Assembly (NCBI RefSeq): GCF_003854275.1 | Contig: NZ_QTQP01000032.1 | Location: 1 to 64,000 of the forward strand | Length of the DNA: 64,000 nucleotides | Reading direction: 5' to 3' | From: Burkholderia sp. Bp8963 | GTDB lineage: Bacteria > Pseudomonadota > Gammaproteobacteria > Burkholderiales > Burkholderiaceae | Notes under the pieces: model-generated | What the model was told of the DNA's origin: nothing | Database searches by the model: none | The model's input: the letters and a program-made list of their open reading frames with translations, nothing else | Made by a program: the position numbers and the translations under genes | In this document: positions 1-8,564 of the stretch, one piece after another | How positions within the stretch are numbered: position 1 is the first letter of the stretch | Layout: every line of letters begins with the position of its first letter

Positions 1-291
1 TGGCTCAAGTCGAAGCTCGGCTATGACGATTCGCTCGACGCGTTCGGCGTGCACGGCGTGGGCGGTATCCTCGGCGCGCTGCTGACGGGCGTGTTCGCGG
101 TGAAGGACATCGGCGGCGCCGACGGCAGCCTGCTGCTGCAGGCGAAGGGCGTGTTGATCACGCTGGTCTACAGCGGCGTGCTGAGCTTCGTCCTGCTGAA
201 GCTGATCGACCTGACGATCGGCCTGCGCGTGACGGAAGAGGAAGAGCGCGAAGGCCTCGACGTGATCCTGCACGGCGAGCATGTCGAGTAA
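1..291 (+). CDS. amtB: Ammonium transporter AmtB, C-terminal end (partial)
   Basis: The frame is open from base 1, so the gene starts outside the window. The visible 96 residues begin WLKSKLGYDDSLDAFGVHGV, the conserved stretch of Amt proteins that carries the second pore histidine (HGVGGILG). The last transmembrane helices and a short charged cytoplasmic tail follow. The family forms trimeric inner-membrane channels for ammonium/ammonia and is normally controlled by the PII protein GlnK, whose gene would be expected just upstream, outside this window. A good intrinsic terminator follows about 75 bases after the stop. Confidence 0.93.
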   Translation, partial: WLKSKLGYDDSLDAFGVHGVGGILGALLTGVFAVKDIGGADGSLLLQAKGVLITLVYSGVLSFVLLKLIDLTIGLRVTEEEEREGLDVILHGEHVE

Positions 292-366
292 GTCTGAATG
301 AAACATGGCGGGCGGCCGCGGCGACACTGCCTCCGCCCGCGCGACGAATGAGCGCAGCGACTTCGG

Positions 367-391
367 CCCGCCTTCCCGGCGGGTTTTTTTT
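367..391 (+). terminator. Intrinsic terminator after amtB
   Basis: A GC-rich 6-bp stem (CCCGCC, loop TTCCC, GGCGGG) is followed at once by eight T residues. It separates amtB from gshA. Confidence 0.85.
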
Positions 392-542
392 CTCCTGCAC
401 TAGGGCCTGGCAGCGCATGACCCTGCGCACTATCGGGTCAATAGCCAGAAACTTCCTCCAAATCCTTGTGAACCCGGGAACAATCCCCAAATGGGCAATG
501 CAATTGCTCTACAATCTTCATTCTCCCGCTCGCGAGTGATTC

Positions 543-1832
543 ATGGTTCCCCACCTCGTTACGGCGTTAAACGGCCCGCTGCTCGAGCTCGAGCAGAAGA
601 TCCTCGACGCCACGCCTGCGATCGAACGCTGGTTCAGGCTCGAATGGCAGGAACACACGCCGCCGTTCTACTGTTCGGTCGACCTGCGTAACGCCGGCTT
701 CAAGCTCGCGCCCGTCGACGCCAACCTGTTTCCCGGCGCGTTCAACAATCTGCCGTCCGAAGTGCTGCCGCTCGCCGTGCAGGCGGCGATGGCCGCCATC
801 GAGAAGATCTGCCCGGACGCGAAGAACCTGCTCGTGATTCCCGAGCTGCCGACCCGCAACGCGTTCTATCTGGAGAACGTCGCGCGCCTCGCGGCGATCA
901 TGCGCCTCGCCGGCCTCAACGTGCGCTTCGGCTCGCTCGATCCTGGCATCACCGACATCACGCCGATCACGCTCGCGGACGGCCAGAAGATCGTGCTCGA
1001 ACCGCTCGAGCGCACGCAGCGCCGCCTCGGCCTGAAGAATTTCGATCCGTGCTCGATCCTGCTGAACAATGACCTGTCGGCCGGCATCCCGGCCGTGCTC
1101 GAGAACCTGCACGAGCAGTACCTGCTGCCGCCGCTGCACGCGGGCTGGGCCGTGCGCCGCAAGTCGACGCACTTCTCGTGCTACGACGACGTCGCGAAGA
1201 AGTTCGCGAAGATGGTCGGTGTCGATCCGTGGATGGTGAATCCGTATTTCGCGCATGTCGAAGGCATCGACTGGCAGGCGCATGAAGGCGACGAGGCGCT
1301 CGCCGACGCGATCGACGGCGTGCTGAAGAAGATCGCGCGCAAGTATCGCGAATACGGGATCAGCGAGAAGCCGTACGTCGTCGTGAAGGCCGATGCCGGC
1401 ACCGCCGGGCGCGGCGTGATGACGGTGCACGACGCGGCCGAGATCGGCCGGCTGTCGAAGGCCGAGCGCGCGCAGATGGCCGAGTCGAAGGCCGGGCTCG
1501 CGGTGCGCGACGTGATCGTGCAGGAAGGCGTGTACACGTTCGAGCGGGTCGGCGACGAAGTGGCCGAGCCGGTCGTCTACATGATCGACCGCTACGTGGT
1601 CGGCGGCTTCTACCGCACGCACGCCGGCCGCGAGCGCGACCAGAACCTGAACGCGCCGGGCATGCACTACGTGCCGCTCGGCTTCGAGCACACCGCGCTG
1701 CCGGATGCCGGCGCGAAGCCGGGCGCCGCGCCGCCGAACCGGTTCTACATGTACGGCGTCGTCGCGCGGCTGTCGCTGATCGCGTCGTCGATCGAACTGG
1801 AAAAGACCGATCCGGAAGCCATTCAGGTGTAA
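543..1832 (+). CDS. gshA: Glutamate-cysteine ligase (proteobacterial type)
   Basis: A 429-residue protein recognised as the gamma-glutamylcysteine synthetase form common in Burkholderia and acidithiobacilli, which is unrelated in sequence to E. coli GshA. It joins glutamate and cysteine in an ATP-dependent reaction, the first step of glutathione synthesis. Conserved-looking stretches include FYCSVDLRNAGFKLAPVDAN near the start and VVVKADAGTAGRGVMTV around residues 279-295, a glycine-rich nucleotide-binding segment. The next gene, 36 bases downstream on the same strand, is gshB, so the pair forms a glutathione operon. The start at ATG 543 fits the homologous N-terminus. Confidence 0.93.
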   Translation: MVPHLVTALNGPLLELEQKILDATPAIERWFRLEWQEHTPPFYCSVDLRNAGFKLAPVDANLFPGAFNNLPSEVLPLAVQAAMAAIEKICPDAKNLLVIPELPTRNAFYLENVARLAAIMRLAGLNVRFGSLDPGITDITPITLADGQKIVLEPLERTQRRLGLKNFDPCSILLNNDLSAGIPAVLENLHEQYLLPPLHAGWAVRRKSTHFSCYDDVAKKFAKMVGVDPWMVNPYFAHVEGIDWQAHEGDEALADAIDGVLKKIARKYREYGISEKPYVVVKADAGTAGRGVMTVHDAAEIGRLSKAERAQMAESKAGLAVRDVIVQEGVYTFERVGDEVAEPVVYMIDRYVVGGFYRTHAGRERDQNLNAPGMHYVPLGFEHTALPDAGAKPGAAPPNRFYMYGVVARLSLIASSIELEKTDPEAIQV

Positions 1833-1868
1833 CGGCCACGCTGCCGGCACCGCAAAGACAGGACCCGC

Positions 1869-2825
1869 ATGGACATTCTCTTTATCGCCGACCCGCTCGA
1901 GCGCTTCAAGATCTACAAGGATTCGACCTACGCGATGATGGCGGAGGCCGCGCGGCGCGGGCATGCGGTCTACGCGTGCGAGCCGCGCCACCTCGCGTGG
2001 ACCGGTTCCGCCGTCGAGGCCGACGTGCGGCGCATCGTGTTCGTCGGCGAGCTGGACGACCTGCATCGCGAGCAGTGGTACGAGGCCGGCGTCGTCGAGT
2101 CGCGCCGCGTCGAGTCGTTCGGCGCGGTGCTGATGCGCAAGGATCCGCCGTTCGACATGGAATACGTGACGTCGACGTGGCTGCTCGAACTGGCCGAGCG
2201 CGCGGGCGCACGCGTGTTCAACAACGCGCAGTCGATCCGCGATCACTCGGAGAAGCTCGCGATCGGCGAATTCCCGCAGTTCGTCGCGCCGACGCTCGTC
2301 ACGCGCGACGCGAAGCGGCTGCGCGCGTTCCATACGGAGCACGGCGACGTGATCCTGAAGCCGCTCGACGGAATGGGCGGGATGGGCGTGTTCCGCGTGA
2401 AGCCGGATGGCATGAACCTCGGTTCGATCATCGAGATGCTGAGCCACGACGGCGCGCGCACGGTGATGGCGCAGAAGTACATCCCGGAAATCAAGGCCGG
2501 CGACAAGCGGATCCTGCTGATCGGCGGCGAGCCGGTGCCGTATTCGCTCGCGCGGATTCCGCAGGGCAACGAGGTGCGCGGCAATCTCGCCGCGGGCGGC
2601 CTTGGCGTCGCGCAGCCGCTGACCGCGCGCGACCGCGAGATCGCCGAAACGCTCGGGCCCGTGCTGGCCGCACGCGGGCTGCTGCTGGTCGGGCTCGATG
2701 CGATCGGCGACTGGTTGACCGAGGTGAACGTCACGAGTCCGACCTGCTTCCGCGAGATCATGGAGCAGACGGGTTTCGACGTCGCCGCAATGTTCATCGA
2801 CGCGCTGGAGCGCGCGGCCGCGTAA
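1869..2825 (+). CDS. gshB: Glutathione synthetase
   Basis: A 318-residue ATP-grasp enzyme that adds glycine to gamma-glutamylcysteine. The N-terminus ([20 protein letters not shown]) is typical of bacterial GshB, as is its length. The ATP-grasp core shows [18 protein letters not shown] near residues 160-178 and the metal/substrate segment [13 protein letters not shown] close to the C-terminus. It lies 36 bases after gshA and is probably cotranscribed with it. Confidence 0.96.
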   Translation: MDILFIADPLERFKIYKDSTYAMMAEAARRGHAVYACEPRHLAWTGSAVEADVRRIVFVGELDDLHREQWYEAGVVESRRVESFGAVLMRKDPPFDMEYVTSTWLLELAERAGARVFNNAQSIRDHSEKLAIGEFPQFVAPTLVTRDAKRLRAFHTEHGDVILKPLDGMGGMGVFRVKPDGMNLGSIIEMLSHDGARTVMAQKYIPEIKAGDKRILLIGGEPVPYSLARIPQGNEVRGNLAAGGLGVAQPLTARDREIAETLGPVLAARGLLLVGLDAIGDWLTEVNVTSPTCFREIMEQTGFDVAAMFIDALERAAA

Positions 2826-2896
2826 GCCGCGTCTGTTGCGCGCAACACCGGCGGCGGCCGCGCAGGTCCCCCGCTGCCGGAATGAGGTGACCGGCC

Positions 2897-2905
2897 TGCT
2901 ACAAT
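2897..2905 (+). promoter_or_regulatory. Possible extended -10 promoter for the PTS genes
   Basis: TGC directly followed by TACAAT makes an extended -10 element about 140 bases before the PTS IIA gene. No convincing -35 box is visible. The call rests on this motif and on its place in the gshB-IIA gap. Confidence 0.35.
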
Positions 2906-3042
2906 GCCCGCTCGCCAGGCACCGGCATTCAGGTGCCGCAGGCCCGGCGGCCGGGCCGAACTTGTTGCCAGGTTGAAAATGAAACGACCCCCTCAATCGC
3001 TTTGTACGTTGCCCGGCTCGGGGCGGACAGGCGGGTGCTGAC

Positions 3043-3513
3043 ATGGCAGGGATTCTGATCATCGCGCACGCCCCGCTCGCCACCGCGCTGCGGGACTGCA
3101 TCGCGCACATCTACGGCGGCGTGCCCGCGCGCATCGGCTGCATCGACGTGCAGGCGGACAGCGACCCCACCCAGGTGATGGCGTTCGCGCATGCCGAGCT
3201 CGCGCGGCTCAAGGAAGAAAACGGCGCGATCGTGCTGACCGACATGTACGGCGCGACGCCCGCGAACATCGCCGGGCAGTTGGCGAAAATCGACAACGTC
3301 AGGGTGCTGGCCGGCGTCAACCTGCCGATGCTGGTGCGCGCGGTCTGCTACCGCACGGTCCCGCTCGACAAGCTCGTCGACAAGGCGCTGTCCGGTGGCG
3401 CGAAAGGCGTCCACGAGGTCGCGGCGGGCACGCCGCCGCCGCCGTCCGAGATCGGCTGCGGCGAATGCGCGCCGATTCCGCCGGAACCGCGGCCGCGCAC
3501 CGAATCGCCCTGA
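3043..3513 (+). CDS. Mannose-family PTS enzyme IIA-like protein
   Basis: A 156-residue cytoplasmic EIIA(Man)-type protein. The phosphorylatable histidine is His9 in GILIIAHAPLA, and VLTDMYGATPAN is the second family signature. The last 30 residues are proline-rich and look like a species-specific tail. It precedes ptsH and ptsI, but no sugar permease (IIB, IIC or IID) lies beside it. It therefore probably works as a regulatory phosphoryl acceptor rather than in uptake, as proposed for similar beta-proteobacterial systems. That role is inference; the family assignment is firm. Confidence 0.9.
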   Translation: MAGILIIAHAPLATALRDCIAHIYGGVPARIGCIDVQADSDPTQVMAFAHAELARLKEENGAIVLTDMYGATPANIAGQLAKIDNVRVLAGVNLPMLVRAVCYRTVPLDKLVDKALSGGAKGVHEVAAGTPPPPSEIGCGECAPIPPEPRPRTESP

Positions 3514-3584
3514 CCGGGTTTCGCTCCCCGTTTCAGACCCATCCGCCGACGGGTGCCGCCGGCAACCTCGACCGAACGAGAACC

Positions 3585-3854
3585 ATGCTTCAACAAGAAA
3601 CCACCATCGTCAACAAATTGGGGCTGCATGCACGTGCATCGGCCAAGCTCACGCAACTGGCCGGCAATTTCCAGTCCGAAGTCTGGATGACGCGCAACGG
3701 GCGCAAGATCAACGCGAAAAGCATCATGGGCGTGATGATGCTGGCGGCGGGCATCGGCAGCACGATCACGATCGAGACCGAAGGGGCGGACGAGAAGGAG
3801 GCGATGGACGCGCTGCTGAAGCTGATTGCCGACAAGTTCGGCGAAGGCCAGTGA
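3585..3854 (+). CDS. ptsH: PTS phosphocarrier protein HPr
   Basis: An 89-residue HPr. The active-site histidine is His15 (NKLGLHARAS) and the regulatory serine position is Ser46 (AKSIMGVM), as in the family. It relays phosphate from enzyme I to the IIA protein encoded 71 bases upstream. The open frame reaches further upstream, but ATG 3585 gives the normal HPr N-terminus. A strong terminator follows it, before ptsI. Confidence 0.96.
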   Translation: MLQQETTIVNKLGLHARASAKLTQLAGNFQSEVWMTRNGRKINAKSIMGVMMLAAGIGSTITIETEGADEKEAMDALLKLIADKFGEGQ

Positions 3855-3888
3855 CCGACGGCACAAGATCGTTGCCATTTCCAGTGAG

Positions 3889-3916
3889 AATGCCGCGGAT
3901 ACCGCGGCATTTTTTT
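3889..3916 (+). terminator. Intrinsic terminator between ptsH and ptsI
   Basis: A perfect 10-bp stem (AATGCCGCGG / CCGCGGCATT) with a 3-base loop runs into a T tract. Most transcripts of IIA-ptsH would be expected to end here, which would leave ptsI dependent on its own promoter or on readthrough. Confidence 0.85.
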
Positions 3917-3983
3917 CGCCGGCACGATTGATGCATTGCACGTAATGCTGCGGTGCATGCAGTCAGCCGCCATGTACGGAATT

Positions 3984-3989
3984 TATAAT
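3984..3989 (+). promoter_or_regulatory. Candidate -10 box for ptsI
   Basis: A consensus TATAAT lies 67 bases before the ptsI start and downstream of the ptsH terminator. No good -35 box is seen at 16-18 bases. The position is what a separate ptsI promoter would need. Confidence 0.45.
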
Positions 3990-4056
3990 CGGGATCCAGG
4001 GTCATAAGCGCATCGCAGCAGTGTGCCGCGGCTTTACATGTACAGAGGAGGTGCGC

Positions 4057-5829
4057 GTGTCGTTCACGCTGCAGGGCATTCCCGTATCACGTGGTATCGC
4101 GATCGGACGCGCGTATCTGATCGCGCCGGCGGCGCTCGATGTCGCCCATTACCTGATCGAGACGACCCAGATCGACGCCGAGGTCGAGCGCTTCCGCACG
4201 GCGCTCGCGGCCGTGCATCGCGAGCTCGATGCGCTGCGCGCCGACCTGACCGAGGACACCCCGAGCGAAGTGGGCGCGTTCATCGACGTGCACGCGATGA
4301 TCCTGAGCGACGCGATGCTCGTGCAGGAAACCATCGACCTGATCCGCACGCGGCGCTACAACGTCGAATGGGCGCTGACCGAGCAGCTCGACCTGCTCAC
4401 GCGGCATTTCGACGACATCGAGGATGAATACCTGCGAGAACGCAAGGCCGACATCGAGCAGGTGGTCGAGCGCGTGCTGAAGGCGCTCGCGGGCGCGCCG
4501 TCCGCCGCGCAGGCGCTCAACGGCGCCGCGAAGTCCGGCACCGACGAGATGATCGTGGTCGCGCACGACATCGCGCCGGCCGACATGATGCAGTTCAAGA
4601 CCCAGTCGTTCCAGGCGTTCGTCACCGATCTCGGCGGGCGCACGTCGCATACGGCGATCGTCGCGCGCAGCCTCGGCATTCCGGCCGCGGTCGGCGTGCA
4701 GCATGCGAGCACGCTGATCCGCCAGGACGACCTGATCATCGTCGACGGCGACCAGGGCATCGTGATCGTCGATCCGGCGCCGATCGTTCTCGAGGAGTAT
4801 TCGTACCGGCAGTCCGAAAAGGCGCTCGAGCAACGCAAGCTGCAGCGTCTCAAGTTTTCGCCGACGCAAACGTTATGCGGCACGAAGATCGACCTGTGCG
4901 CGAACATCGAGCTGCCCGACGACGCGAAGGCGGCGGTCGAGGCGGGCGCCGTCGGTGTCGGCCTGTTCCGCTCCGAATTCCTGTTCATGCATCAGAAGGT
5001 GATGCCGGAGGAAGAGGAGCAGTTCGCCGCGTACAAGCGCGCGGTCGAATGGATGAAGGGCATGCCGGTGACGATCCGCACGATCGACGTCGGCGCCGAC
5101 AAGCCGCTCGAGGCGCTCGACGAAGGCTACGAGACTGCGCCGAACCCGGCGCTCGGCCTGCGCGCGATCCGCTGGAGCCTGTCCGAGCCGCAGATGTTCC
5201 TCACGCAGTTGCGCGCGATCCTGCGCGCGTCCGCGTTCGGGCAGGTGAAGATCCTGATCCCGATGCTCGCGCACGCGCAGGAGATCGACCAGACGCTCGA
5301 CCTGATCCGCGAGGCGAAGCACCAGCTCGACGATGCGGGGCTTGCATACGATCCGAACGTGCGGATCGGCGCGATGATCGAAATTCCGGCCGCGGCGATC
5401 GCGCTGCCGCTGTTCCTGAAGCGCTTCGATTTCCTGTCGATCGGCACCAACGACCTGATCCAGTACACGCTCGCGATCGACCGCGCGGATAACGCGGTCG
5501 CGCATTTGTACGACCCGCTGCATCCGGCGGTGCTGCACCTGATCGCGTACACGCTGCGCGAGGCGAAGCGCGCGGGCGTGCCGGTGTCGGTATGCGGGGA
5601 GATGGCCGGCGATCCGGCGCTCACGCGCCTGCTGCTCGGCATGGGGCTCACCGAATTCTCGATGCATCCGAGCCAGCTGCTCGTCGTCAAGCAGGAGATC
5701 CTGCGCGCGCACCTGAAGGCGCTCGAAAAGCCGACCGCGGACGTACTCGCGGCGTTCGAGCCAGAGGAAGTGCAGTCGGCGCTGCAGCGCCTGGCGGTCG
5801 CCGAGCCGCGCGCGGACGCAGTCGTATAA
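4057..5829 (+). CDS. ptsI: Phosphoenolpyruvate-protein phosphotransferase (enzyme I)
   Basis: A 590-residue enzyme I of normal family length. The phosphohistidine sits in DLGGRTSHTAIVARS (His198), and the PEP-binding barrel shows FRSEFLFMH, TIRTIDVGADK and FLSIGTNDLIQYTLA. It starts the phosphoryl chain PEP to HPr to IIA. GTG 4057 is chosen because AGGAGG at 4046-4051 sits 5 bases before it and it yields the homologous N-terminus MSFTLQGIPVSRG; the frame extends a little further up. The gene probably has its own promoter because a terminator lies after ptsH. A second, fused enzyme I is encoded at 40.7 kb. Confidence 0.96.
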   Translation: MSFTLQGIPVSRGIAIGRAYLIAPAALDVAHYLIETTQIDAEVERFRTALAAVHRELDALRADLTEDTPSEVGAFIDVHAMILSDAMLVQETIDLIRTRRYNVEWALTEQLDLLTRHFDDIEDEYLRERKADIEQVVERVLKALAGAPSAAQALNGAAKSGTDEMIVVAHDIAPADMMQFKTQSFQAFVTDLGGRTSHTAIVARSLGIPAAVGVQHASTLIRQDDLIIVDGDQGIVIVDPAPIVLEEYSYRQSEKALEQRKLQRLKFSPTQTLCGTKIDLCANIELPDDAKAAVEAGAVGVGLFRSEFLFMHQKVMPEEEEQFAAYKRAVEWMKGMPVTIRTIDVGADKPLEALDEGYETAPNPALGLRAIRWSLSEPQMFLTQLRAILRASAFGQVKILIPMLAHAQEIDQTLDLIREAKHQLDDAGLAYDPNVRIGAMIEIPAAAIALPLFLKRFDFLSIGTNDLIQYTLAIDRADNAVAHLYDPLHPAVLHLIAYTLREAKRAGVPVSVCGEMAGDPALTRLLLGMGLTEFSMHPSQLLVVKQEILRAHLKALEKPTADVLAAFEPEEVQSALQRLAVAEPRADAVV

Positions 5830-5900
5830 GCGTGCCTGCCGGTGCGGGCCGCGGGCCGGTCAAGCACACGCGCGACGCGGCGTGTGCCGCGCGGCCGGCA

Positions 5901-6653
5901 TCAGTGCCGGCCGCCGCACACCGGGCAGTCGGCCTGGCGTGCGATCTTCATCGTCGTCCATTCCATTCGCAGCGCATCGAGCATCATCAGCCGGCCGTTC
6001 AGCGTCGTGCCGATGCCGCCGATCACGCGCAGCGCCTCGGCCGCCTGCATCGAGCCGATGATCCCGACCGTCGGCGCGAATACGCCCATCGTCGCGCACG
6101 CGACTTCCTCGAACGGCTGGTCTTCGGGGAACACGCACGCATAGCAGGGCGCCGCCGGATCGCGGAAGTCGAATGTGCTGATCTGGCCATCGAAGCGCAG
6201 CGCCGCGCCCGATACGAGCGGCACGCGATGCGCGACGCAGGCGCGGTTGATCGCATGGCGGGTCGCAAAGTTGTCGGTGCAGTCGAGCACGACGCCCGCA
6301 TGCGGCACGTGCGCGTCGAGCCACGCGTCGTCGACACGCTCGGCGACCGCGTGCACGGTCACGTCCGGGTTGAGCTGCGCGAGCGCGTCGCGCCCCGATT
6401 CCACCTTCTTGCGCCCGACCGACGCGCTCACGTGCAGGATCTGCCGCTGCAGGTTGGTCAGATCGACGGTGTCCGCGTCGACGAGCGTGATCGTGCCGAC
6501 GCCGGACGCCGCGAGATACATCGCCGCGGGCGAGCCGAGGCCGCCTGCGCCGACGACGATCGCATGCGCGTCGAGAAAGCGCTGCTGCGCCTCGATGCCG
6601 ATTTCGTCGACGAGGATGTGGCGGGAATAGCGGAGGAGTTGGTCGTCGTTCAT
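5901..6653 (-). CDS. MoeB/ThiF/HesA-family adenylyltransferase
   Basis: A 250-residue E1-like enzyme that adenylates the C-terminus of a sulfur-carrier protein (MoaD or ThiS). It shows the nucleotide-binding GAGGLGSPAAMYLAASGVG near residue 35, the DNFATR motif, and zinc cysteines in CYAC and in CPVCGG at the C-terminus. MoeB and ThiF cannot be told apart by sequence alone, and no molybdopterin or thiamine genes are adjacent. ATG 6653 gives the usual MNDDQLLRYSRHI start; the frame continues upstream through a 13-base tandem repeat that is unlikely to be coding. The gene is convergent with ptsI. Confidence 0.88.
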   Translation of the reverse strand: MNDDQLLRYSRHILVDEIGIEAQQRFLDAHAIVVGAGGLGSPAAMYLAASGVGTITLVDADTVDLTNLQRQILHVSASVGRKKVESGRDALAQLNPDVTVHAVAERVDDAWLDAHVPHAGVVLDCTDNFATRHAINRACVAHRVPLVSGAALRFDGQISTFDFRDPAAPCYACVFPEDQPFEEVACATMGVFAPTVGIIGSMQAAEALRVIGGIGTTLNGRLMMLDALRMEWTTMKIARQADCPVCGGRH

Positions 6654-6685
6654 GAGTTGGTTGCGGGCGGGGCGCGGTGCGGACT

Positions 6686-6737
6686 TGCGTATCGAATTTG
6701 CGTTTCGAATGTGCGTATCGAATGTGCGTATTCTAAG
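6686..6737. repeat. 13-base tandem repeat upstream of moeB-like gene
   Basis: About three and a half copies of a 13-base unit like TGCGTATCGAATG lie between the ctpA terminator and the moeB-like start. The last copy is degenerate. Function unknown. Confidence 0.8.
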
Positions 6738-6745
6738 CGCGCATG

Positions 6746-6782
6746 AAAAACGGGCCATCGCGGTCTTCCCGCGATGGCCCGT
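6746..6782 (-). terminator. Intrinsic terminator after ctpA
   Basis: A perfect 14-bp stem (6750-6763 with 6769-6782, 5-base loop) is followed by T residues when read on the minus strand. It lies 60 bases past the ctpA stop, beyond a tandem repeat. Confidence 0.85.
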
Positions 6783-6838
6783 CGATTACCGGCCGTCGAT
6801 TACCGGCCGTCGTTTATCGGCCGTCGTTTATCGGCCGG
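6783..6838. repeat. Four tandem 14-base repeats after ctpA
   Basis: Two copies of CGATTACCGGCCGT are followed by two of CGTTTATCGGCCGT, the last ending in G. They sit exactly between the ctpA stop codon and its terminator. The pairwise pattern suggests that a two-unit array was formed by successive duplication. Confidence 0.9.
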
Positions 6839-6841
6839 CGC

Positions 6842-8386
6842 TTACTGCGGCGCCGACGCGGGCGCCGGTTTCGCGGCCGGCTTCGATGCTGCCGCGGGCT
6901 TCGACGCGCCGGTCGTCTTGGCGGCCGGGCCCTGCGTGCTTTCCGCGAGCAGCGACTTCGACTGCTGCACCGGCTTGCCTTCGAGCTTCGCGAGCGCTTG
7001 CTGCATCATGAAGTCGTCCGTGCTGCCGAACTCGACCGGCTTGCGGTCGCGATCCTTCTGGCGCTGCTCGGGCGTCTTCTTGTCGTTCTGCTCTTCCAGG
7101 ATGCGCAGCTGATCCATCCGGCGCTGCTCGCGCTCTTCCTGTTCCTTCTTCTCGTTCGGATCCTGCGTGTTCGCGAGGTGGTTCGTATAGTCGACCTCGC
7201 GCGTCACGAGCACGTCGTCCGGATCGCCGTCCGCGTACTGGTCGACCGGCACGTCCGGCGTGATGCCCTTGTTCTGGATCGAACGGCCGCTCGGCGTGTA
7301 GTAGTACGCGGTCGTCAGGCGCAGTGCGGTGTCGGCCGTCATCGGGCGGACCGTCTGCACCGAACCCTTGCCGAACGTCGTCTTGCCGAGGATCAGCGCG
7401 CGCTTCGAATCCTGCAGCGCGCCCGCGACGATTTCGGACGCCGACGCCGAATAGGCATTCGTCAGCACGACGATCGGCACGGTCTTGAAGACCGGCGGCA
7501 GGCCCTTCAGCGGATCGCCGTCGAACGACGGCAGGCGGTAATTGTCGTACGTGTCGCGGTAGACCTGCTTCGAATCGGGGATCTGACCGTTGGTCGACAC
7601 GACGACGGAATCCGGCGGCAGGAACGCGCCCGCGACGCCGACGGCGCTCTGCAGAAGGCCGCCGCCGTTGTTGCGCAAATCGACGATCAGGCCCTTCACG
7701 TTCGGCTGCTGGCGCGCGATGTCCTGCAGCTTCGCGGCGAGATCGGGCGTCGTGCGTTCCTGGAAGCTCGTGATGCGGATATACGCGTAGCCCGGATCGA
7801 GCAGCTTCATCTTCACGCTCTGCACGCGGATCACCGCGCGCGTGACCGTGATCGGGAACGTGCGGTCGTCGCTCTTGCGGAAGATCGTCAGCGTGACCTT
7901 CGTGCCCGGCTCACCGCGCATCTGCTTGACGGCCTTGTCGAGCGTCATGCCGCGCACCGGCTTGTCGTTGATGCGGGTGATCAGGTCGCCCGGCCGGATG
8001 CCCGCGCGGAACGCGGGGGTATCTTCGATCGGCGAGATCACCTTGACGAGGCCGTCTTCCTGAGAGATCTCGATGCCGAGACCCGCGAAGCGGCCCTTCG
8101 TCTGCTCCTGCAGTTCCTCGTAGTCGGTCTTGTCGAGGAACGACGAGTGCGGGTCGAGGCTCGACACCATGCCCTTGATCGCCGCCGTCAGCAGCTTCTT
8201 GTCGTCGACCGGCTCGACGTACTCGCGCTTGATCTGGCCGAATACCTCAGCGAACAGGCGGAGCTGGTCGAGCGGAAGCGGCGCCGTGACGGTCTGCTCG
8301 GCCGACGCGGAAATTTGCAGCGTGGCAAACACGCCCGTGGCAAGGCCCGCGGCAATCAGGCCGATGTTCTTCAATTTCATACGCAT
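6842..8386 (-). CDS. ctpA: Carboxy-terminal processing protease (S41 family)
   Basis: A 514-residue S41 peptidase. It has an N-terminal signal/anchor (KNIGLIAAGLATGVFATLQI), a PDZ domain around residues 95-165, then the catalytic domain with the SASASE serine motif and the lysine motif LGKTTFGKGSVQT. The C-terminal region is charged and ends in a low-complexity Ala/Pro/Lys tail. The family cleaves C-terminal tails of periplasmic proteins. ATG 8386 places the signal sequence at the N-terminus; ATG 8380, two codons later, is equally possible. It is transcribed away from gpmA's 3' end, with 178 bases between. Confidence 0.93.
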   Translation of the reverse strand: MRMKLKNIGLIAAGLATGVFATLQISASAEQTVTAPLPLDQLRLFAEVFGQIKREYVEPVDDKKLLTAAIKGMVSSLDPHSSFLDKTDYEELQEQTKGRFAGLGIEISQEDGLVKVISPIEDTPAFRAGIRPGDLITRINDKPVRGMTLDKAVKQMRGEPGTKVTLTIFRKSDDRTFPITVTRAVIRVQSVKMKLLDPGYAYIRITSFQERTTPDLAAKLQDIARQQPNVKGLIVDLRNNGGGLLQSAVGVAGAFLPPDSVVVSTNGQIPDSKQVYRDTYDNYRLPSFDGDPLKGLPPVFKTVPIVVLTNAYSASASEIVAGALQDSKRALILGKTTFGKGSVQTVRPMTADTALRLTTAYYYTPSGRSIQNKGITPDVPVDQYADGDPDDVLVTREVDYTNHLANTQDPNEKKEQEEREQRRMDQLRILEEQNDKKTPEQRQKDRDRKPVEFGSTDDFMMQQALAKLEGKPVQQSKSLLAESTQGPAAKTTGASKPAAASKPAAKPAPASAPQ

Positions 8387-8564
8387 AGAGATCTGGTGCG
8401 GTCGGGAAGCGCGTGGCGGTAGCGGGGATGTAGCGGACAAGTATAACTGTTCGTCCGACTTGCAAGTGGAATGGGTCGAAAGCGGTTCGACAGCGCCCGC
8501 GCGAGGAGGTTCGCGCGGCCCCTCCCGCGCCGGCGCGGGGCCGGAGCGGGAGAGCGGGGCGGGA

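Noticed and set aside
567-3110. Very long minus-strand ORF opposite gshA-gshB
   Set aside because: It is an antisense shadow produced by G+C-rich codons. Its Arg/Ala/His-rich product matches no fold, and the opposite strand has two clear enzymes.
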